A stretch of 9,984 nt of DNA from Clostridia bacterium (lineage in GTDB: Bacteria > Bacillota_A > Clostridia > Oscillospirales > Acutalibacteraceae). The stretch lies in the NCBI GenBank assembly GCA_017547865.1, contig JAFYOA010000364.1, positions 1-9,984 on the forward strand, written 5' to 3'. Of this stretch, positions 5,603 to 9,984 are shown piece by piece. How positions within the stretch are numbered: position 1 is the first letter of the stretch; every line of letters starts with the position of its first letter. Both the position numbers and the translations under genes were made by a program. The notes beneath the pieces were generated by a model. It was not told the DNA's origin. It made no database searches and worked only from the letters and a program-made list of their open reading frames with translations.

Positions 5603-7132
5603 ATGGAGCAAAGCTATACCCCTGCCTTTGAACGGTTTGAAGTATTGTTCGATGGCTGCCATGAGCATCCCGTTGATATTGATTTTACCCTGCCGGATTA
5701 TTGCCCGGATATTCAAAAAATACTGAAGTGCCGGTTTTCGCCGCAGATTTCCACCTGTTCTGTTGTGCAGGATACCCTGCTGTGTGACGGCATCTGTGTG
5801 ATCCATGTGCTGTACCTGGACAACAGGGGAGAAGCTGTGCGCACCTGTGAGGCCCGCCAGCAATTCTCTGTGCAGATCAAATTGAAGCACGGTGTAAACA
5901 GCTCAAGCGTTTCTCTTCGCGCCCGGTGCGATTACGTCAACTGCCGTGCGGTCAGCGCCAGAAGAGTGGATATTCACGGGGCTTTTTCTGTGGTGGCTTA
6001 TGTGGCAGAGAAGAAGACCGAACCGCTGCTGCAGAACGCCGATGGACTTGAACTTCTGCAGGAACCCGTTACACTCAGCACCGCTGCTGCCGGGTGCAGC
6101 AGCCAGTTTACAGTGGAAGACAGCCTGGAACTGCCGGCGGGTAAGCCTCCGGTGGAAACACTGGTGCGCAGTACCTGCAGCATTCGGTTGAAGGAAGCGG
6201 GTGTTTCAAACGGCAAATTGATGCTGAAAGGCGCTGCCTGCCTGTCCATGCTGTATCTTTCTGCCGCAGACGGCACCACACTGGAACATATGGAAACGGA
6301 GATTCCTTTCACCCGGGTGGAGGATTGTACCGGCGCCGGGGATGAGGCCCTGTGCGATGTTCGCCTGGAGGTGGGGGAAGTTACCGTTTCTCCCAAAGCG
6401 GACGGTGCAGGGGAGAACACGCGGCTGGATATCTGGATCAGGATGTTTCTGGGAGCAACCGTCTACAGCGAAGAAAACATCAATTTCATCACCGATGCCT
6501 ACAGTACCGCCTGCCCGGTAAAGCTGGAACGGGCCCAGGGGCAGTTCGAACGCGGCGTGAACAGTTTTATCGAACGCTTCTCCCGCAAAACACGGTTTGA
6601 AGTGCCGGAGCATGAGATCGCCCGGGTGCTGGACTTGTGGAGCGAAGGCGGTTCTGTGAGCGCTTTGGCCGATGACAGCGGACTGCATTATCGTGGGCGT
6701 TATACCCTTTGTCTGCTGGGAGTCGATTTGACCGGCATGCCGTTCTATGCGGAAAAAATCTGCGAATTCACGGAGGATTCCGCCAAGGAAAAAGCAGCCG
6801 GGCGACTGCGTGCCGCAGCTGAACTCAGTGCTGTTACCGGGCTGCAGTACCATATCGATGCCCCGGATTCTCTGGAAGTAACCACTGAACTGCAGCTGCA
6901 CTGCCGAACCGCGGAAATTATGCCGGTAACTTATGTTTGTTCAGCAGAAGTGGATACGGCTTCTCCTTATAAAGAAAACGGCAATGCCGTAGCGGTGTAT
7001 TTTGCCAGGGCGGGGGAACCGCTGTGGGAGATTGCCAGGAACCACCGGGCCAGCCTCGCTCGCCTGCGGGAGGAAAACGACTGGTACGAAGATACGATCG
7101 ATGAAGACCGCGCTTTTCTTATCCCGGTGTAA
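5603..7132 (+). CDS. sipL: SipL-like spore coat morphogenesis protein (DUF3794/SPOCS repeats plus LysM)
   Basis: A 509-residue protein with the architecture of SipL, the clostridial partner of SpoIVA needed to place coat around the forespore. N-terminal part: VDIDFTLPDYCPDIQKIL (24-41), the typical opening of a SPOCS/DUF3794 module (the TLPDYCPDI core is diagnostic), then DGICVIHVLYLD and, further on, two more beta-rich repeats at roughly 170-300 and 330-440, the middle one opening with LPAGKPPVETLVRS. The C-terminus (about 463-509) is a LysM: YFARAGEPLWEIARNHR, then LREEND and a final FLIPV; in C. difficile this domain binds SpoIVA. No signal peptide or membrane segment, as expected for a mother-cell cytosolic protein. 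ATG 5603 follows AAAGGAG by 8 bases. It is alone behind a sigma-E-like promoter. Its presence marks the organism as a genuine spore-former, or a recent descendant of one. Confidence 0.9.
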   Translation: MEQSYTPAFERFEVLFDGCHEHPVDIDFTLPDYCPDIQKILKCRFSPQISTCSVVQDTLLCDGICVIHVLYLDNRGEAVRTCEARQQFSVQIKLKHGVNSSSVSLRARCDYVNCRAVSARRVDIHGAFSVVAYVAEKKTEPLLQNADGLELLQEPVTLSTAAAGCSSQFTVEDSLELPAGKPPVETLVRSTCSIRLKEAGVSNGKLMLKGAACLSMLYLSAADGTTLEHMETEIPFTRVEDCTGAGDEALCDVRLEVGEVTVSPKADGAGENTRLDIWIRMFLGATVYSEENINFITDAYSTACPVKLERAQGQFERGVNSFIERFSRKTRFEVPEHEIARVLDLWSEGGSVSALADDSGLHYRGRYTLCLLGVDLTGMPFYAEKICEFTEDSAKEKAAGRLRAAAELSAVTGLQYHIDAPDSLEVTTELQLHCRTAEIMPVTYVCSAEVDTASPYKENGNAVAVYFARAGEPLWEIARNHRASLARLREENDWYEDTIDEDRAFLIPV

Positions 7133-7155
7133 TGGGGAGAACCCCCAGTATTTTC
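7133..7155 (+). terminator. Weak terminator candidate after sipL
   Basis: TGGGG (7133-7137) pairs with CCCCA (7143-7147) around a 5-base loop and is followed by GTATTTTCT. The stem is short and the T-run broken, so termination may be partial. It begins at the sipL stop and ends just before the purH promoter. Confidence 0.4.
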
Positions 7156-7158
7156 TCC

Positions 7159-7187
7159 TTGACGTTTCGGTGGGAATGTGATAGAAT
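7159..7187 (+). promoter_or_regulatory. Sigma-A promoter of the ZTP riboswitch-purH transcript
   Basis: TTGACG (7159-7164), a 17-base spacer and TAGAAT (7182-7187) preceded by TGA, an extended -10. Start predicted near 7194, about 10 bases before the aptamer. Confidence 0.8.
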
Positions 7188-7204
7188 CAAATACGTTAAA
7201 GCAG

Positions 7205-7276
7205 TTCCTGTGACTGACGGAATTTGTGGGGAACCACAAGGGAGCAGGGATCGTGTCAATGCCGACCGTCTGGGCA
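7205..7276 (+). ncRNA. ZTP (pfl) riboswitch aptamer
   Basis: All core parts of the pfl/ZTP class are readable. P1 is TTCCTG (7205-7210) with CAGGGA (7245-7250); then TGACTGACGG; a GTGG/CCAC hairpin with GGAA loop (7227-7238); GGGAGC; and a 3' domain GCCGACCGTCTGGGC (7261-7275). GACGG (7216-7220) can pair with CCGTC (7266-7270), the class-defining pseudoknot. The ligand is ZTP/ZMP (AICAR nucleotides), which accumulate when 10-formyl-THF is short; binding turns expression on. It precedes the gene for the enzyme that consumes ZMP. Confidence 0.93.
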
Positions 7277-7311
7277 GCTTCGCAGGATTACGGAGCTGCC
7301 CTTTTGTTTTT
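7272..7311 (+). terminator. Intrinsic terminator of the ZTP riboswitch
   Basis: GGGCAGCT (7272-7279) pairs with AGCTGCCC (7294-7301), extendable by T-G, C-G and G-C pairs to 11 bp, followed by TTTTGTTTTT. Its first four bases (GGGC) are also the 3' side of the aptamer's last stem, so the aptamer and terminator exclude each other. This is direct sequence support for a ligand-on transcriptional switch. Confidence 0.9.
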
Positions 7312-7337
7312 CAAAAAACAAGGAGTGTGTAACAACA

Positions 7338-8522
7338 ATGAAAGAATTTGCACTGAAGTATGGCTGCAACCCCAACCAGAAGCCGGCCCGTATCTTCATG
7401 GAAAACGGCAAGGAGCTGCCGGTGGAGATCCTCTCCGGCCGTCCCGGTTTCATCAATTTTCTGGATGCTTTCAACAGCTGGCAGCTGGTTAAAGAGCTGA
7501 AGGCCGCCACCGGCCTGCCCTGCGCTGCTTCCTTTAAGCATGTCAGCCCCACCTCTGCTGCTCTGGGTCTGCCCATGAGCGATGCCCTGAAGCAGGCCTG
7601 CTTCGTGCAGGATGTGAAGGGTCTGGACAAGTCTCCGCTGGCCTGTGCCTATGCCCGTGCCCGCGGCACCGACCGTATGTCCTCTTTCGGCGACTGGATC
7701 GCCCTTTCCGATGTGTGTGACAAAACCACTGCGCGCCTTATCAAGCGTGAAGTGTCCGACGGCGTTATTGCCCCCGGCTACACCGAAGAAGCCCTGGAGC
7801 TGCTGAAGGCCAAGAAGGGCGGCGCTTACAATATCGTGAAGATCGACCCCGACTACGAACCCGATGAAATCGAGCGCAAGCAGGTGTTCGGTATCACCTT
7901 CGAACAGGGCCACAATAACCTGAAGATTGACGAAGAGATGCTGCAGAACCTGGTGACCGAAAACAAGGAATTGCCCGATTCCGCCAAGCGCGACCTGATT
8001 GTGGCTCTCATCACTCTGAAATACACCCAGTCCAACTCCGTGTGCTACGCTGTGGACGGCCAGGCCATCGGCGTTGGTGCCGGTCAGCAGTCCCGTATCC
8101 ACTGCACCCGTCTGGCCGGCGATAAGGCCGACCACTGGCATCTGCGTCAGCATCCCAAGGTGCTGAACCTGCCTTTCCTGCCCAAGATGGGCCGTCCGGA
8201 TCGCGACAACGTCATCGATGTGTATATCTCCGATGATGCCGAGGATGTGCTGGCCGAGGGCGTATGGCAGCAGTATTTCACCGAAAAGCCGGAAGAATTC
8301 ACCCGCGCCGAGCGCAAGGCTTACCTTGCCAACATCACCGGCGTGGCCCTGGGCAGCGATGCTTTCTTCCCCTTCAGTGATAACATCGAGCGTGCCCGCC
8401 GCAGCGGTGTTTCCTACATTGCCGAACCCGGCGGTTCCGTGCGCGATGACGCTGTGATCGAATGCTGCGATAAGTATGGTATGGTCATGGCTTTCACCGG
8501 TATCCGTCTGTTCCATCACTAA
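7338..8522 (+). CDS. purH: Stand-alone AICAR transformylase (PurH formyltransferase domain only)
   Basis: Transfers a formyl group from 10-formyl-THF to AICAR (ZMP), giving FAICAR, the ninth step of purine synthesis, in the cytosol. The 394-residue protein has the AICARFT motifs: SFKHVSPTSAALG (65-77) with the catalytic Lys67-His68 pair, RMSSFGDWIALSD (113-125), QSNSV near 231, GVGAGQQSRIHC (245-256), SDAFFPFSDNI (340-350), IAEPGGSVRDDAVI (361-374) and a terminal GIRLFHH. The N-terminal IMP cyclohydrolase domain of bifunctional PurH (about 190 residues) is absent: translation starts directly with LKYGCNPNQKPA. Cyclisation must be done by another protein, perhaps a PurO-type enzyme elsewhere (inference). 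ATG 7338 follows AAGGAG with a rather long gap of 12 bases. The frame is open back to 7224, but that part is the riboswitch. C/G-ending codons dominate, suggesting high expression. Confidence 0.93.
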   Translation: MKEFALKYGCNPNQKPARIFMENGKELPVEILSGRPGFINFLDAFNSWQLVKELKAATGLPCAASFKHVSPTSAALGLPMSDALKQACFVQDVKGLDKSPLACAYARARGTDRMSSFGDWIALSDVCDKTTARLIKREVSDGVIAPGYTEEALELLKAKKGGAYNIVKIDPDYEPDEIERKQVFGITFEQGHNNLKIDEEMLQNLVTENKELPDSAKRDLIVALITLKYTQSNSVCYAVDGQAIGVGAGQQSRIHCTRLAGDKADHWHLRQHPKVLNLPFLPKMGRPDRDNVIDVYISDDAEDVLAEGVWQQYFTEKPEEFTRAERKAYLANITGVALGSDAFFPFSDNIERARRSGVSYIAEPGGSVRDDAVIECCDKYGMVMAFTGIRLFHH

Positions 8523-8530
8523 TCATTTTG

Positions 8531-8566
8531 GCGGGAGTCCGGGCTGACCGGATTCCCGCTTTTTCT
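8531..8566 (+). terminator. Intrinsic terminator after purH
   Basis: A 12-bp stem, GCGGGAGTCCGG (8531-8542) with CCGGATTCCCGC (8548-8559), containing one G-T pair, a 5-base loop and then TTTTTTCTTGTT. Strong and only 8 bases after the stop codon. Confidence 0.92.
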
Positions 8567-8707
8567 TGTTATCCATGTGAAAACAGTCATGTCAAAAGTT
8601 TCGCCCGCCTTATCAAAAGCGGCGAAGGTTTTAGAGACTGAGTCCCCGAGGCGCGTTCCGCACAACGCGAAAGCTTTTGCATTTAACCGTTTATTTGGAG
8701 TTGTTGA
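8566..8707 (+). other. Structured non-coding stretch before the CPCC operon
   Basis: About 140 bases with no gene. It contains a hairpin TTCGCC/GGCGAA (8600-8605 with 8621-8626, loop TTATCAAAA region) followed by GGTTTTAG, and a second hairpin CGCGTT/AACGCG (8652-8657 with 8664-8669). I recognise no known RNA family and no convincing sigma-A promoter. It may be the leader of the downstream operon. Confidence 0.4.
8697..8700 (+). promoter_or_regulatory. Ribosome site favouring a TTG start for the CPCC protein
   Basis: GGAG lies 7 bases before the TTG at 8708 but 16 bases before the first in-frame ATG at 8717. Spacing therefore favours TTG. Confidence 0.55.
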
Positions 8708-9055
8708 TTGCAGTCTATGAACTACCGTTATATCCCAGACCAAATTCTTGGCCGCTGCGGGAACGGCCAAAAGCCACAGCCCGCCGAAGAACCGGCAGAG
8801 AAGTACCCCTGTCCTTGCTGCGGGTGCATCACCCTGCCCGTGCCGGCAGAAAATGCCCTGGCGTTTATTTGTCCTGTCTGCCTGTGGGAAGTGGATACGT
8901 TTATTCGTGGTGAACAGGAACCCAGTGACCAGAACCATGGCTTGACTTTGGAACAGGCCAAAGAAAACTACCGTGCCTGCGGTGCAGTTCTGCCGCAGCT
9001 CAAACCGCATTGCCGTCCTCTCAAACCTGAGGAATTGGCGAAGGAGGATATATGA
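8708..9055 (+). CDS. CPCC-family cysteine-rich protein
   Basis: A 115-residue soluble protein with the Cys_rich_CPCC pattern (PF14206): KYPCPCCGCITLP (32-44), ICPVCLWEVD (54-63), and a helical GLTLEQAKENYRACGA (78-93). The two CxxC pairs (35/38 and 55/58) form a likely zinc-ribbon site. The usual WEDD after the second pair reads WEVD. The family has no known function. Residues 1-30 form a variable, Pro-rich lead. I take the TTG at 8708 as start because of the ribosome site; ATG 8717 would remove three residues and change nothing in the domain. The stop codon overlaps the start of the transporter gene (ATGA at 9052-9055), so the two are translationally coupled. No clear promoter was found ahead of it. 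Confidence 0.8.
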   Translation: MQSMNYRYIPDQILGRCGNGQKPQPAEEPAEKYPCPCCGCITLPVPAENALAFICPVCLWEVDTFIRGEQEPSDQNHGLTLEQAKENYRACGAVLPQLKPHCRPLKPEELAKEDI

Positions 9056-9945
9056 AAAACAAATCGATGCTGGGCAACGCGCTGCTGTTGCTGGCAGCCC
9101 TCATTTGGGGCTTTGCCTTTGTGGCCCAAAGCGTGGCGATGGACCATGTGGGTGCCTTTACCTTTATTGCCAGCCGTAATTTCATCGGTTCGGCGGTGCT
9201 GCTGCCGGTCATTGCCGTTACCCAAAAGGGGCAAATGCTCCCAAAAGAACGCAAAACCTGCAAAACGCTGCTGTTGGGCGGCTTATTCTGCGGTCTGGCG
9301 TTGTGCACCGCGTCAGTTCTGCAGCAGATCGGCATTGCAAAGACCACCGTGGGCAAAGCCGGGTTCATCACCGCTTTGTATGTGGTGCTGGTGCCGGTGT
9401 GCGGTCTCTTTTTAAAGAAGAAAGTGCCGCCTGTGGTGTGGGGCAGTGTGATTATGGCGGTGGTTGGTCTCTACTTCCTGTGCATGAACGAGTCTTTCAC
9501 CGTTTCGCCCGGTGATATTTATGTTGGCCTGTGCGCTTTGGTATTTACGGCGCATATTCTGGTCATCGATCATTTCTCTCCTCATGTGGATGGCGTGCAA
9601 CTGTCCTGTATGCAGTTTTTCGTGGTGGGTTTGCTCAGCGTTGGCCCCGCACTTATGCTGGAACAGCCCTCCTGGCAGGGGATCCTTGCCGCAGCACTGC
9701 CCATTCTGTATGCCGGTGTGCTTTCCAGCGGCGTTGCCTATACGCTGCAGATCGTCGGCCAGAAATTCACCACACCCACCATGGCCAGCCTGATTATGAG
9801 CCTTGAATCTGTGTTTGCTGTGCTGGGCGGCGCGCTGCTGCTGCAGCAGTGGCCCACCCCGCGGGAAGCCCTGGGCTGCGGCCTGATGTTTGCCGCCATC
9901 ATCATTTCGCAGATTGGTACCATGCCGAAAGGAGATAAAACATGA
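9052..9945 (+). CDS. EamA-family transporter (drug/metabolite transporter superfamily)
   Basis: A 297-residue membrane protein with ten hydrophobic segments in two EamA halves. First half: LGNALLLLAALIWGFAFVAQ (7-26), FIASRNFIGSAVLLPVI, then GIAKTTVGKAGFITALYVVLVPV (about 93-116). Second half: PGDIYVGLCALVFTAHILVID (about 153-173), then VDGVQLSCMQF, YAGVLSSGVAYTLQIVGQKFT and PTMASLIMSLESVFAVLGGALLL. The IWG and ASLIMSLESVFA motifs are typical of DMT exporters of amino acids or other metabolites; the substrate cannot be told from sequence. AGGAGG lies 5 bases before the start, inside the end of the CPCC gene. Its stop overlaps the next start (ATGA at 9942-9945). Confidence 0.9.
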   Translation: MKNKSMLGNALLLLAALIWGFAFVAQSVAMDHVGAFTFIASRNFIGSAVLLPVIAVTQKGQMLPKERKTCKTLLLGGLFCGLALCTASVLQQIGIAKTTVGKAGFITALYVVLVPVCGLFLKKKVPPVVWGSVIMAVVGLYFLCMNESFTVSPGDIYVGLCALVFTAHILVIDHFSPHVDGVQLSCMQFFVVGLLSVGPALMLEQPSWQGILAAALPILYAGVLSSGVAYTLQIVGQKFTTPTMASLIMSLESVFAVLGGALLLQQWPTPREALGCGLMFAAIIISQIGTMPKGDKT

Positions 9946-9984
9946 TCACACACATTTTATGGGATATGGACGATACCCTGCTGG
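9942..9984 (+). CDS. HAD-superfamily hydrolase, first 14 codons only
   Basis: The window ends 43 bases into this gene. The visible N-terminus, MITHILWDMDDTLL, carries HAD motif I (Asp8-x-Asp10-x-Thr12), where Asp8 would be the nucleophile and Asp10 the acid/base. This opening is typical of phosphoglycolate phosphatase/beta-phosphoglucomutase-like HADs, but the substrate cannot be judged from so little. AAAGGAG lies 7 bases ahead and the ATG overlaps the transporter stop, making it the third gene of a coupled operon. Confidence 0.8.
   Translation, partial: MITHILWDMDDTLL

Noticed and set aside
7224..7337. Upstream extension of purH
   Set aside because: It runs through the ZTP aptamer and terminator.
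7311..8519. 402-codon minus-strand open frame opposite purH
   Set aside because: Antisense shadow of a GC-biased, conserved gene; it would read through the terminator and shows no recognisable domain.
8519..9010. Minus-strand frame opposite the CPCC gene
   Set aside because: It would start inside the CPCC coding region, has no family match, and passes through the purH terminator.
1..9984. Search for mobile elements, phage genes, defence systems, tRNA or rRNA
   Set aside because: No transposase, integrase, terminal inverted repeats, cloverleaf or known defence domain was seen; all long frames are accounted for by housekeeping families.

Overview
This 10 kb window looks like chromosome from a spore-forming, Gram-positive Clostridia (probably an Oscillospiraceae/Ruminococcaceae-type gut anaerobe; inference). 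Three things point there: a SipL spore-morphogenesis protein (DUF3794/SPOCS repeats plus LysM) behind a sigma-E-like promoter, strong AGGAGG-type ribosome sites with sigma-A promoters of TTGACA/TATAAT type, and folT and purH under THF and ZTP riboswitches. I see no insertion sequence, phage gene, tRNA, rRNA or CRISPR array. It is a housekeeping region with unusually readable regulation.

Layout, left to right. (1) Bases 1-1054, minus strand: a SEDS glycosyltransferase of RodA type, whose C-terminus lies outside the window. (2) 1182-2489, plus: a promoter and a GH29 alpha-L-fucosidase without signal peptide. (3) 2566-3010, plus: promoter, a small DUF4190-like membrane protein and a terminator. 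(4) 3036-3888, plus: a prolipoprotein diacylglyceryl transferase (Lgt) homologue and a bidirectional terminator shared with the convergent gene. (5) 3907-5544, minus, transcribed right to left: sigma-A promoter, THF riboswitch, folT (folate ECF transporter S component), a DUF134/UPF0251 DNA-binding protein with a Cys-rich tail, then a separate strong promoter, a short leader with a terminator-like hairpin, and a NifX/NifB-type protein with a His/Cys-rich tail. (6) 5545-7132, plus: sigma-E-like promoter and sipL, back to back with the folT promoter. (7) 7159-8565, plus: sigma-A promoter, ZTP riboswitch, intrinsic terminator, a stand-alone AICAR transformylase (purH without the IMP cyclohydrolase domain), terminator. 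(8) 8708-9984, plus: a translationally coupled operon of a CPCC-type Cys-rich protein, a DMT/EamA transporter and the first codons of a HAD hydrolase.

How they fit together. The clearest theme is folate/one-carbon status. The THF riboswitch should lower FolT when reduced folate is plentiful. The ZTP riboswitch should raise AICAR transformylase, which consumes 10-formyl-THF, when the folate shortage signal ZTP builds up. The two sensors sit within 2 kb, separated by a spore gene. The second theme is the DUF134/NifX-like pair, both with metal-ligand-rich tails, one probably regulating or co-functioning with the other. I did not find a clearly new multi-gene system. The least explained items are the hairpin leader and repeated TGACA motif in front of the NifX-like gene, the Asn-to-Cys change in the Lgt signature, and a structured 140-base stretch before the CPCC operon.
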